Shown here piece after piece: positions 31,715 to 43,460 of a stretch of DNA of 64,000 nt (the first letter of the stretch is position 1; each line of letters starts with the position of its first letter). Under the pieces are notes generated by a model, which made no database searches, had not been told where the DNA came from, and saw only the letters and a list, made by a program, of their open reading frames with translations. This DNA comes from Cryptomeria japonica. Taxonomy: Eukaryota; Streptophyta; Pinopsida; Cupressales; Cupressaceae. The position numbers were made by a program, and so were the translations under genes. The stretch covers positions 908,367,009-908,431,008 of the forward strand of contig NC_081414.1 in NCBI RefSeq assembly GCF_030272615.1, given 5' to 3'.

Positions 31715-34700
31715 ATGGCTCCTAAAAGAGAATTTTCTGGCAAAGTTAACTATTTAGAAAGGAGTGTGTGTGATGATTTTTTAGAATAGTTGACGTTGTC
31801 AACTAATCAGGCATCAAAGGCAAAAGAGTTAGTGCCCAAGGCTCCCCGTCTAAAGATAGGAGAAGGATTATATGACAAGGGTAATTGGTTGAGAGACACA
31901 CAGGTTGGACTGTTAGGGTTGGGGTTGTTTAAAGTTGGATTCGGAATGAGAAATTCTCCTGCCCCGCAAAACTGTATCTGGGAACTAGATGTCAGGAAAT
32001 TAGTTGTCCCAGGAGTATTTATGGACACAGATTTGCTAACCCAAATGGTGCTCAACTATGATCCAGTCACAAGAAGCATTCAGGATGTAAATGGGAAAAC
32101 CCTTGTTTAAATTAATGCTGAAGAGTTTAGGACAGCATTTAGGCTTAATGAGTTTACAAACTTTCTAGAACCTATAAACTTCACATCATTAGCCCAAATT
32201 TACGGTGCATAGAGGAGTCATCTCAGGAATGGGCCTCTCAAGGAATTTTTTGTAAAAATAGTAGGGTTAACAGTTGTAGAACCCAACACACAGGAGCCCT
32301 TTTCATTAAGTATGTTCACCCTAAGGGCTAAAGGAATGTATTGGGCACTTTGCCAAGTTTTGGGAGAAGATGCTGAAGCAAATATGCCAAATCTTTACTT
32401 GTTAATGATTTCCCAGATTCTGAATCCTTCTCTTGCAATTACATTTGATTATGCCTCTTTTATTGTTGATGCTATCCATGGAGGGTTGATAGGAATCAAG
32501 AATGGAAAGGTGGACAGGCCTTTCAGATGGTACTCACTCCTAATGCATCTTTTTCTCTTCAAAGGTGGAGATTACTTTGCCAGTGGATTGGACCTTGTTA
32601 AGGAGAAGGAAGGAGAAAAAATGCCGGTACAATTATGGAGTATTGTGTTGTCATGGGATAGAGAGGATGCCAGTTTTCTGAAGTTTGATAAATATTTTGC
32701 ATCAAAGATAAGGACTCTCCTCTGCTTTGACAACCCAAGAATCCCCAAAGTTCTTCTGGAATTCATGAGACCAAAAGATTTCGCAGTAAACATAAAAATT
32801 GTTTATAACTGGGGTGACATTTACTTGTATCCAGTCTTCACAGTTTTCAGAGTTTTTGGTTTTAGGGGCACCTCATTTCTGTTACCTTACCAGGTCCCTC
32901 TCAAAGTGGGAATCGCAGAGATCCTTAGACAAATTGGTGGCTTGCAAGAGGCAGAGTTGAGAGGCAGGGGTAAAGGGACTATTTTCCTTGCAGCTACCAT
33001 AGCTCACCAATTTGTAATAACAAAAGGAGGCTGGAATTGCTTTGAGGATTTCCTCAAGCCTTATCATTTGTCCACTGCAGTGTCCAGGTGTACTGATCCA
33101 GAGGACTTCTTCAACGGTATGTTTAGGAAGAAGGTAGCTTGCAGAGGTAAGCCTCATCAATTCCAATTTCCCTTTAGACCTCATCAGAAATGAGTTTGAT
33201 CTAGATGAACAGGAGCTAAGGAAAGAGAAGTGGGTGGCTTATAAGAAAGCTTTGGATTTTGTGCATCAGTTTGATGCTAGCTATGACCTATTGTCTAGCT
33301 TTTTCCCACTGGAAGAGAAAATGAAGTTTTTGATTATTTTCTTTAAGATTTCATGCAGACACTGAAGGAGAAAAGGGAAGCTATAATTAAGAGAAACCTT
33401 GAGAAGGCAAGAATGATCCTTAGTAGGTCAGCTTCTAGCAAGCCAATCCCTCCTGGTGATTACACACTACATAAGAAATCAGGTTATAGTGTGCTAGTGC
33501 CTACAACCGGGGAGCCCTCTACTTCCAAAGGAAGGAGGAAGATACAAGATGTCATCAACATCCAAGAGAGCCCAAAGAAGCAAAGGGTGGGGAAAGAAAT
33601 ACAATCAGATACACATTTGTATTCCCCATCCCAATCCCCTATTCATATAGGAAATGAGCAAGCAGCAACTGAGCAACTTCTACAATTGGGTAGTCTAGGG
33701 GAAATTGCATACACCTATGATGAAGTGGAGAAAGGGATGCCGGAAAAACCCATTGCTGCTGGAATGGATATTACCTCCACTGAACTTAAAGGCCAGGAGT
33801 GGGATCTTGAGATAAAGCAGGCAAGTAGTGCCTTTCTAGTTGATAACAATTTTGTCACATCAGAAGCATTTATGCGGTTTATATGGAAACAACACATAGA
33901 TATATATAATGCTAGATGTGAAACAAGAAAGGCTGAGCAGCCCAATAAAGATCCAGCCCTAGTGGAAGAGGAAATAAAGCAAGAGATGATGGAAGAATTC
34001 AAAACCATCACCCCTGAGTAGGGAAGAGACTTGGTAGCACAAGCTGAAGTGCTTATATTACCCAAATGGGATATTGCAGATGCCCTGGTACTAGATGCAG
34101 TAAGAAAAGAGACTAAACCTATGGAAGGGGTTACTTTCTATAAGGACAATGCTGCACTTGTCATGTGGTCTCTCAAGAGAAATGAGAGTAAGAAAAGCAA
34201 AGACACCCCAAGGTCAAGTTACCTTGATGGAATGATGGTGAAGAGAGTGCAGAGTACAGGGGTAGTAGAGGCCGCTAGCACTATGTTGGAGACTGCAAAA
34301 TTCAGTGTTGCAGTAGCAGAGAAGGAAGCCAAAGAGAAAGAGGCCCTCCAAATCAAGTTGGAAACAGTTTTAAAGGCCTATAATAGTGCCAAGGAGGAAG
34401 TAAGAGGTAAGGATAGCATCATTGCCAAACTGCAGAGCCAGCTGACTGGACAATACCATCAAGGTGAGTCTTCAACACTGATGATCTCCTCTTCTCCTGT
34501 AAGATCTCCACCTACTAGCCCTATTATTGAGTTTCCACCATCTCCAGCACCCTCTAGCTCTCAAATGGTTGAAATTACTCCTCAAGAATTGGAAAACTTG
34601 AAACAGGCTCAGGCCTTATATGCAAAGAAGTATGAGGAGAGAGTAAGGGCCACAATTTCTAGTTTTGCAGATACAATAAATGCCTCATTGCTCTACAACA

Positions 34701-35368
34701 ATGTAGGTAAAATTATGGAAATATGGAATGAGCTCAGGAGAGACAAGGCCATTTTGACGCCTATTTTTGACAGACAGAGGCCTAGGGAGCAAGATTTAGA
34801 GTTTATGTGTGTATCCCGCGATGAAGCAAGGGCCAATCCTATAATTAAATCCACTTCTGATGTCGCTAAAATCTAAATACAATTAGTAGCAGAGGTGGAT
34901 AATTTGGATAGGAAGGTCAATTTGTGCAAGAAGGAATACACTGACCAAGTTTTTGAGTTGCTCCCAAGAGTTTTTACTAGCCCGGATCAGTTAAATGACA
35001 AACAAATGTGGCTTAAGGAGATAGAAACTAAATTGTCAGCAAGAGTTAAAGGAATTATTGATCTTGATGATGCTTCTTTCTTTGTTGTGACAATACAAGA
35101 GATAGAGAAAATTAAGTCACATTATTCTTTTCTCAATTCAGAAGTCAATAAAATGAGAAATTCTTGGAAAAGGTTGACTAAGACTAAAGATAAAGCGATT
35201 AATTTCTCATGGCCGACAAAAGAAGTGTATAATGAGTGGACAATTAAATATTGCACCCATGATCTGGAATAGTTGGAGAGCGTCCCTAAAAAGATAGAAG
35301 AGGTTGCAACCGAAGAACCTGTTGAAGAATCTGCAAAGGCTGATACTGCTTTTGCGAAAAGTTTGTAA
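31715..35368 (+). pseudogene. E2 LTR-encoded ORF1 (5' LTR copy, about 1,218 codons)
   Basis: Function unknown. ATG 31715 (MAPKREFSG) is conserved with E0 (5165) and the 3' LTR copy (45480). Family blocks are LVVPGVFMDTDLL (about 31999), YDPVTRSIQDVNG (about 32057), VFGFRGTSFLLPYQVP (about 32849), LILPKWDIADALVLDAVRK (about 34050), a coiled coil (34290-34450), a proline/serine-rich linker (34480-34570) and INFSWP (about 35200). I see no nuclease, protease or membrane motif. Stops: TAG 31787, TAA 32108, TAG near 32210, TAG near 34018, TAA near 34874, TAG near 35270. Five of these are sense codons in the 3' LTR copy (the one at 34874 is TTA). A frame change near 33150-33180 is present in both LTRs, and a second near 33350 only here restores the frame. 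Confidence 0.8.
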
Positions 35369-36289
35369 CCTCTTTACTCTGAAAGAAATGATTGTAACAA
35401 ACTCTCCTTGAGAAGTCCGAAGCTTTGTGCATCCATGTTGTTATAAATGGATACTAGGACTAGAGGATAAGGGATCGTAAAAAATTGTAAGAAAACGCTG
35501 CAGAAATTTATCTGAGCTTTTCTAAGTCTAATGGAGAATACTCGAAATTTCTTGTAATATTTCTTGAACTAAATATCAATATACAGACCATTGGTTTTGA
35601 GTAAAGCTTTGTGTTGTCTTCGAGTGTGTTTACAAATTTGTTTACTGCTTTCATTCTGAATAATCTAGGATTGTTTTGTTTGAATGGAATTGCAAAGCAA
35701 TTTTAGTAGAAGTGTTCGTTAGCTTTTCTCTTTAGGAGGGAAATTAAAGAGGCGGGGATCACTCATACCAGTAAACTCTTTGGAAGGAACTTTGAATTTT
35801 GATGACCATAGCTTGGTTTGGAATGCTTGAATTCTTGTAGGTGTCAGGCATATACAAGGATTAATAGAAACCAAGCCGACAGGAAGCATAAAGATGTTTT
35901 GTTTGAGGAGTCTTATTTGAGTTTAGATGACTTTGTGACCTTGGATAAGGCACTAGTATTAATTGAAGTTGTTTATTGCATGTTTTGTTGATCGAAATGC
36001 TGAACTTAAGTACAATTTCCATTCTTTGCTTTCAGTTGATTTCAAGGTGAATAGATCCATTGGTTTTCTGGACTAGTTTGCTGTGGGTTTATGTTTGAAA
36101 GCGTGAATTTAATTCACAAAGGTATACCCACCTGGGCTCTGAGTAAGCCCGAAGTGTAGAAGGTCTAATCAAACCTTATCATATGTTGTCTTGAGAATTT
36201 CCTTATCTTTGATGTCTCTTCTGCACCAAGCTTTAAACCATATTATTTTAAGGATGTTAAAGAGAATCAGATTTTGAAGACAACAAATG

Positions 36290-36307
36290 TGGTGACTCTG
36301 GTGGGGA
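36290..36307 (+). other. E2 primer-binding site (tRNA-Arg-like)
   Basis: TGGTGACTCTGGTGGGGA, 4 nt after the 5' LTR, close to the tRNA-Arg complement TGGCGACTCCACTGGGGA. It resembles the E1 site, in keeping with both belonging to the Tat group. Confidence 0.7.
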
Positions 36308-36483
36308 GAGTTACAATAAAGATATAAGCATAGATCTGTGTTGAGGCTTGTAAAGAAAATTATTGTGTGTTTGTGGATAAGATTGCTTGTTTTCATTATT
36401 CCCATAGTTTTGTGGGTGGCGACTTTGTTACTTTGAACCAGTCCTTGTGAGATATAAATCTTTCTGAAAGGAAGACAAGCAAG

Positions 36484-38694
36484 ATGCAAGGAGCAAAAAA
36501 CACAAGATCATTCATGAAGAAACATCCTTGTGAAACTTTGCAAGAAGGTTTGCCAGAATAGTCACGGAGACGCCAGAAGAGATCCGTGTTGCATGAGCCA
36601 TCAAATGCTACTTGGGTGCAGAAAAATAATACTACTGGTAAGATGCTTGACCGACCTATTTATGCAAAGTCTAATTCATCTTCCAGAGATTCAGAGCATG
36701 ATATCTTAGGTTTTCATTCGGGATTGTTTGGAAATATTGATGATGCACCTATTTTAAATCAAGATCTATCTCATGCTAGTGTTTCTGCAAAAGATAGAAC
36801 GAGTTCAAATGCAATTAGGCACTCTGTTCCTAGGACAATTGATGGGAACATTAGTCTGATTGACATAGATCAAGTTAATGCATCAGACTCTGAAGAAAAC
36901 TTCCCTAATGAGGATAAAGTGTCTCAAGAGATTGGAGATTTAAATAAAAGAGTCCATCATTTAATCTCCCTAAGATCCCAAAAGGAGGCAAATAAGGAGA
37001 AGGAAGTTAAAGCCAAATTAATGGAAAGAGATAAGCTTCTCAGACAGATAGCTGATCTTGAAATGCTTGCTAAGGAAAAAGAAAAAAGTGATGAGGAAGG
37101 CCCTGTGATTAGGGAAATCCTAATCCCTAAAACTAGACAAGCTTGTAAGTCAGTAGCCCAGCCAATTAGGGAAGTATTAAATGACTCCCAGCCTCCTAAA
37201 GCTAATTTAGATAAAGGAAAACAGAAATGGGTAGATGATGGAATAGAATCTAAAACTGCAGAAGAGATCTCTCATAGGATTCTAGCACATGAGAGAGAGA
37301 TGGAAAGGATGAGGAAGGAAAAGGAAGATCTCCAAATGGAATTGAAAAAGGCCGAGTTAGAAGCAGCGAATCAAGAAGTAAAAAGAAAGATTAACTACTT
37401 AAAGGCTCCCCCTATTACATTCCCATCAGAAGATCTTAGCAAGCCTAATCCCCAACACATTTCATTTCCTCAGGTTAATGCTCAACCTGCAGTATAGGCC
37501 AATATTACCTCAGTAAGCCAACTACCTGTGAATAAATAATACACCCCAGCACCTCAATCTCCAATCCCAAAAGCTAGAATGACCATGGGAAATAATAGTG
37601 CTATTACCCCTTTTCAAAGAAGGCCCATCAATCTGGAACAATATAGACAATTGTTCTTTGATGGGATCCCAGGATATCCAAATCATGTTCCCATTGAGCT
37701 AAGAGACAGACTCCATAAATTTGTTGGGAACAATGCAATTAGTGCTGAGGAACATCTGAAATCTTTTGGGGATTTAATAAATGATTATGAGATAGCAGAT
37801 GAAGATGTTATTATAAAACTATTTGTTCAATCCCTGGTTGATGATGCAAGAGATTGGTACAAAGGTCTTCCAGTAAATAGCATAGGTTCATGGGAGGATT
37901 TTAAAAATTGCTTTCAAGAGCAGTATGGTGACAAGACTAATGTGAGTTTCATGCTAAATGAGTTCAACAACATTAGAAAATCTGAAAATGAAATGGTCAC
38001 TGATTTCAATACCAGATTCCAGAAAGCTATGCACAGATTGTATCAGGTGATGAGGCTAGATGACAACATTTGTCTAAATACATATTACAATGCATTTGAT
38101 TCCAAGATGGCCTATATCTTAAGAGATAAAAACCCCCATAATTTGAGAGATGCTTTTAGAATTGCCATAAATGTAGAGAGTAACAGAAAAGCATATGGAA
38201 AATTAGGAAGAAGGACAGATGGTAGATTATGACAAGAAACCAAATAGCAACCTAATAAAGTTGCCAAAGAGGATGATAAAATAGAGAAATTGGTTAATGC
38301 TATGAAAGATCTGACTGCTAAGGTTAACAAAAATGATAAACCTCATTATAACTGGCAAGATAGACCCCCTAGATTACATGATATGCCCTATAATACAAAT
38401 TGGAAGGATGGTAAACCCCAAATTGAGAAGCCCAAAATTACCCAAAGTCAAGACACACCAGATCCCTTGAAAGGGAAAACTGTTCACAATATAGAAAATA
38501 CTCCTTGGTGTATTGCTTGTGATGGACCACATTCCCCTCATCAGTGTGTAGTAGCTCAAGCTTTGGAAGAATCTATGAGACTAGAAGCAGAGCCTGACAT
38601 TAATATGTTTGAAACCACCATAGAAAGTGATGAGGAATCTGTGCAAAGTGAATACACTGATGTGCTGGATAATGAAAAGTTAGTGCAAGGATAG
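36484..38694 (+). pseudogene. gag: E2 gag
   Basis: Capsid gene, start ATG 36484 (MQGAKNTRSF), the first ATG in the long frame. The N-terminal half (36586-37490) is charged, with a coiled coil near 36940-37390. The retrotransposon gag domain is about 37640-38200; DWYKGLPVNSIGSWEDFK is diagnostic. A CCHC-like knuckle CIACDGPHSPHQC is at about 38512. The frame is phase-constant into protease. In-frame stops are TAG 36559, TAG 37495, TAA 37537, TGA 38230, TAG 38245 and TAG 38692, all explainable as C-to-T changes of CAG, CAA or CGA. There are no frameshifts. Confidence 0.88.
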
Positions 38695-38718
38695 TTAGCC
38701 TTAGGTTGGCATCCTATA

Positions 38719-39828
38719 TTGAATGTGGTAACAATTGAAGATGAAGAAGTTCATCTTAGAAGGCCCAGTGAGGAAGAAGTTAGAAATCTCACTAAGGCTG
38801 TAATTGCCAAAGCAAAACATAACTATAATCTAAGAAGCACCAAGAGAGACACTGATCAAGGTGAGCCAGGTTCTATGTTTGTAAAAGAAGTCACAAAAAG
38901 GGGGGCATCAAGAAGTGTTGCTACTTTTCCTAAGGTCAGTCAAGAAAAAATGGAACAAGTTAAAGATGTACCTAAAGACATAGATGATAAAAATGTTGGT
39001 GATGTACAAGGAGCAGAGACAGTGAAAAGGGCAAGTCAATTCAAAACAGAAAAAGTTAGGGTTAATACTGAAAAATGCAATAATTCTACATTTGATATGG
39101 CCCAAGCTTTAACTCAAATGAAAGTCACTATTCCATTAGTAGAATTGCTACAGATTAAAGAATATAAGGATGCAACTTTGTCTTTATTCTCTAGTATATC
39201 TGATAGTGACACAGTATTACCCACTGGTTTAGTTAAAGTTGGAAAGGATCAAGAGTTCCAATCCCCAGAGGTTTATGTTGGAACCACTATCACTCAGGAG
39301 CCTTCTCAGGTAGATCCCTTCTATGTTACTTTGTTAGTCAATAACCGGTTGATTAAAAACTACATGATAGATTCAAGAGTTGCTGCTAATGTAATGCCCT
39401 ATGGTGTTATGAAAGAATTAGGGTTATCAGTAACCACTGTGTATGGGAAATGCTATGCCATGGATAATAGAGAAGTACCTATGATAGGTACAATGAAAGA
39501 TGTAGAAGTAAAAATAGCAGCATTTCCTGAAGCCACTTACAAAATGGATGTTATTGTTACTGACACTAAACCCCACTATGGTATGTTACTTTCCAAACAA
39601 TGGGTAGCAGCAGTAGGGGGAAATGTCCAACTGGATTTATCTTATGCTACTATTCCTATTGGTGGTAATCAGGTCAAATTGTATAGAGAGCCACGAGCTC
39701 CTAGGGTAACTGAAAATGTAGACCCTAGTATGCTTAATTGTATGATTGTTGTAGATTTAGATAACTTTAGACTTCAACCAATTTCACCTCAATTGAAGAA
39801 TACTGCCCCCATTGTAGTCAAGCTATAA
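38719..39828 (+). pseudogene. pro: E2 aspartic protease region
   Basis: Protease-bearing part of the polyprotein. The first 500 bp are a charged linker. The active-site strand MIDSRVAANVMPYGVM has its aspartate codon at 39370-39372. The canonical DSG is DSR here (a GGA-to-AGA type change), which should impair catalysis. Flap and C-terminal parts include DVIVTDTKPHYGMLLSKQW (about 39547) and LSYATIPIGGNQV. It ends at TAA 39826, six bases before another stop (TAG 39832). Confidence 0.85.
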
Positions 39829-39843
39829 GCATAGCGGTATGGG

Positions 39844-40230
39844 TTGTGGCAGATGTATTTTGATGAAGCTTGCTCCAAAGAAGGATCTGGAGCAGGGGTT
39901 CTTTTTGTGTCCCTGTCAGGTATAACTTTTAAATACTCATTTTTATTGGCATTCCAGTGCATAAATAATACTGCAGAGTATGAAGCCCTGTTACTAGGAC
40001 TTGAGGTTGCAAAAAGGCATGGAATCTAACTGTTGAAAGTAATGGGGGATTCAGAATTGGTTGTTTCTGAGGTGAGATCTAAATATGCATCCAAAAATGA
40101 TAGATTGAAGCAGTATAAGCATGCTGTTTGGGATGTTATTGAGCATTCTGACGCATTCTCTATTAATTGGATAGAGCGAGCAAAAAATATTATGGCAGAT
40201 TTCCTAGCTAATGTTGCTTTGAAAAATGAT
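39844..40230 (+). pseudogene. E2 extra RNase H between protease and RT
   Basis: Type I RNase H with all four acids: D in MYFDEACS (about 39853), E in NNTAEYEALLLGLE (about 39970), D in VMGDSELVVSEV (about 40041) and D in IMADFLANVA (about 40189). One TAA (40027) splits it. It would remove RNA from the hybrid during reverse transcription. Its position, before RT, is the same as in E1, and it probably replaces the dead RNase H after RT. Confidence 0.85.
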
Positions 40231-42075
40231 GATGCAACGCTAACCGGTATTTCCACTGTGGAAATAAAATCTAGGCCTGCTATTCCTGATAATGTGTACA
40301 ATTGGCAAGTTTTTGCTGATGATGAAGATATTCTCAGGTTTATCCAATGTGTTGATGATTATGATGGACAAAAGATTGATTGTAATGCATTGGTGGAAGT
40401 GGTAGATAATAGACAGACAGTGTTTGGAAATGATGTTGTCCAGTTGGAAACAAATGAAATACCTAAAGGGATGGTAGAGCTGGAGAGCATGTTTAGTTAT
40501 AATGATAGTCATTTACATCAGTAGTCTACCACCAAGTTGGAAGAGTTAGAGGAGGTAAACCTGGGGACAGAATCATCCCCTAAGTTGGTATATATTGGAA
40601 AGAAATTACCCCCTCATGTCAGGACTAACCATATTAATTTATTGAAAAGGTATAATCATGTCTTTGCTTGGTCTTATGAAGACCTAAAGGCGTATAGACA
40701 AGATCTTTTTCAGCATGAAGTTCCTTTACTTTCAGATGCTAAGCCTTTCAGACAGAAACAGAGGCCTATCAATCCCTTGTTTGAAACTAAAATGCAACAA
40801 GAGTTGACCAAATTGAGAGAAAGGGGGATTATCAAACCAATAAGGCATTCTTCATGGGTCTCCAATTTGGTCCCAGTGAGGAAGAATAATGGAGACATCA
40901 GATTGTGTGTAGATTTTAGGAATCTAAATGTCGCTTCCTTGAAAGATAATTATTCATCCCCAAATATGGAAGCCATGCTACAAAGAGTGACAAGATGTGA
41001 TCTTTTATCCATGATGGATGGTTTCTCAGGATATAATCAAGTGTTGGTAAAGGAGTCTGAACAGTTTAAAATAGCTTCCACTACTCCATGGGGAACTTAT
41101 GTATATGTGAGAATGCCATTTGGATTAAAAAATGGAGGACCTACATTTCAGAGAGCTATGGATGTAGCTTTCAAAGAATTCATAAACATCATCATGCTGG
41201 TTTATCAAGATGATTTAACTTGTTTCTCTAAGAAAGCTGATGATCATTGTGGGCATCTAGAGAAGGTGTTCAATAAAGCCTTGGAATTTGGTGTATCACT
41301 GAATCCCAAGAAATGTCATTTTGGAGTCACTGAAGGAAAGTTATTGGGAGACATAGTTTCTAAGGAGGGGGTAAGAATAGACCCTGAAAGAATTGAAGCA
41401 ATCAATAGGGTGTCTGAACCTAAAAATGTGAAAGGTATCCAATCCTTTTTAGGAAAAGTAAATTTTGTCAGGAGATTCATTGCAAACTTCACAGAGATAG
41501 TGAAGCCTATTGTCAAATTACTTAAGAAAGACACAAAGTTTCATTGGGATCAAGAAGCTTCAAAAGCTTTTGCTGAGATTAAGAAGGCAATCCAGGAGGC
41601 ACTAGTGTTGAAATCCCCTGATTATAGTAAACCTTTTTCTCTGTTTTCTTTTGCTTCATATCATACGGTGGCTACAGTATTACTACAAAAGGACAATGAA
41701 GGATATGAACATCCCATAGCCTTCTATAGTAAATCTTTGCAAGCAGTAGAACTAAAATATGAAACCATGGAGAAACAAGCTTATGCCCTAGTTAAAGCTG
41801 TTAAGGCTTTTAGGCCATATCTAGTGAATGCAAACATCATTGCCTATGTCCCACATGCTGCAGTTAAAGATATTTTGTCTCAGTCTGAAGTTACTGAGAA
41901 GAGATGCAGATGGATTAATAGAATTCAGGAGTTCAACTTGGAGATAAAGATCACCAAATTGGTGAGAGGTTTAGGTTTGGCTAAGCTCATGACTGAGTCA
42001 AATCTCATGAATGTAGAAATACACAATGTTGAGGTTAGAGATGCTTCGGTCACTAGTATTGAGAGGCAACCCTAG
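40231..42075 (+). pseudogene. pol: E2 reverse transcriptase plus degenerate RNase H
   Basis: A linker (GMVELESMF, TAG 40522), then an uninterrupted 512-codon stretch. RT blocks are HVFAWSYEDLKAY (about 40656), LVPVRKNNGDIRLCVDFRNLN (about 40867), TTPWGTYVYVRMPFGL (about 41080) and VYQDDL (41200-41217), a YQDD catalytic motif. The RNase H that follows (about 41625-42000) reads LFSFASYH at the first site and AYVPHAA at the third. Both usual aspartates are gone and the last acid region is lost, while YETMEKQAYALV keeps its glutamate. RT itself looks capable of folding. Confidence 0.92.
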
Positions 42076-42096
42076 TACACAGAGATAATCCAAGTT

Positions 42097-43329
42097 TTGA
42101 GAGGTGATATACTCCTAGAAGAAATGACATACAATCAGAAAAGAACTCTGAAACTCAAGTCCCAAAGATATGTGCTCATTCAGTGTGATCTTTTCTGGAG
42201 AAACAAAGATGGAGAGTTACTAATGTGTTTGGATGAGTTTCAAGCTAAACAGGTGTTGACTGAAATGCATGATGGAGTATGTGGAGGTCACTATTCTGCT
42301 AAGACTACTGCTGGTAAGATAATACGGGCTGGGTATTATTGGCCCACCTTATTTAAAGATACCCATGCATATGTTCGGAGATGTGATCCATGTCAAAGAT
42401 TCTCATCCAAGCTCAAGTATGAAGGAGCCTTGCCCCTAAATCTAGTCTCTGTAGAAGCTCCTTTTGTTCAGTGGGGTATTGATTTTACTGGAGAAATTGT
42501 TGAGAAGTCAGGGAGAGGTCATGGATGGATCATAGTGGCCACTGATTATTTCACCAAATGGATAGAATCCATCCCTACAAGAAGAGCTACTAGTAAAATT
42601 GTCATTGATTTCCTGATGGATAATATTGTAACTAGATTTGGGACACCTGCAAAATTGGTGATGGATAATGCCATGTGTTTCAGATCAGAAGAATTTGTAA
42701 GCTTTTGTACTAGTCATGGTATACTTATGTCATACTCTTCACCTTATCACCCTCAGGGGAATGGGCAAGCAGAATCCAACAATAAAAGCCTGTTGAATAT
42801 CATCAAGAAAATCTTAGAAGAGAATAAAAGATCTTGGGATCAAAATTTGAAGTTAGCTTTGTGGGTAGATAGAATAACAATTAAAAAATCCATTGGAATG
42901 TCACCTTTTGAATTAGTTTATGGTGCCCAAGCCAGACTGCCGGTAAATAACCTTCTTCCAGTGTATAAGTTTTTGCAGAATGAAGATATGGAGGTATATG
43001 AACCAATGGAAAACAGAATGATCCAAATTGTAGAAATGGAGGAGCTTAGAGCTTTTGCCCATAAGAGAAATCCAAAGATCCAGTTGCAGTCAAAGTATCT
43101 TTTTGATAAAAGGACATCACTAAGGAAGTTTTGACTTGATGACATGGTTCTTCAGTGGAATGCAAAAGGACAGGATAAGGGAAAGCATAAGAAATTTGAA
43201 TCACTATGGATTGACCCTTTTGTGGTTTGTAACTTAAATGGTAAGGATTCATATTTCTTGAAGAATATGGATGATGAAATGCAAGAATTTCCAGTGCATG
43301 GACAATTCTTGAAGCATTATTTCTCTTAA
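42097..43329 (+). pseudogene. E2 integrase
   Basis: Integrase with the HHCC region MHDGVCGGHYS ... CDPCQRF (about 42265-42400), then the catalytic core GIDFTGEI (about 42476), VMDNAMCF (about 42658) and GNGQAESNNKSLL (about 42760), so D, D and E are all present. The C-terminal segment has LWIDPFVV (about 43206) in place of the GPY/F consensus. TGA 43132 (from CGA) is the only internal stop, and TAA 43327 ends the frame. The 3' LTR begins 135 bp later. Confidence 0.92.
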
Positions 43330-43446
43330 ATGTCCATGCACGGTAGGTTCTTTGTTTGTACATATTTTGTTCTTTTCCTGCTTTTCTGTTTTGGTTTGTT
43401 TCTCCAGAGTTTCTGAGTTTTCTTGTGTTGACCTTGCGATCAACCA

Positions 43447-43460
43447 TCCCCAATCAGAGC
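43447..43460 (+). other. Conserved pre-LTR motif of E2
   Basis: TCCCCAATCAGAGC, 3 nt before the 3' LTR. Compare TCCCCAGTCAGAGCC (E1) and TCCCCAACTAGAGCC (E0). Confidence 0.6.

Larger units (their letters stand above)
29698..36285 (+). repeat. E2 5' LTR (6.6 kb, contains ORF1)
   Basis: Starts TGTTATCAC and ends gaagacaaca, matching 43464-50013 throughout. The U3 (to about 31150) has three 278-bp tandem repeats, a G-box palindrome and a TATA box. ORF1 is at 31715-35368. The tail (35369-36285) is non-coding. The promoter lies upstream of ORF1, so ORF1 would be in the R/U5 part of the element RNA. Confidence 0.93.

Noticed and set aside
33143..33177. GTAAGC ... TTTAG as an intron explaining the ORF1 frame change
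   Set aside because: Only about 35 nt long, below known plant intron sizes, and AT content is unremarkable; coincidence is more likely.
43046..43453. 135-codon minus-strand ORF over the E2 integrase end
   Set aside because: It is the shadow of the integrase C-terminus and the spacer; no homology.
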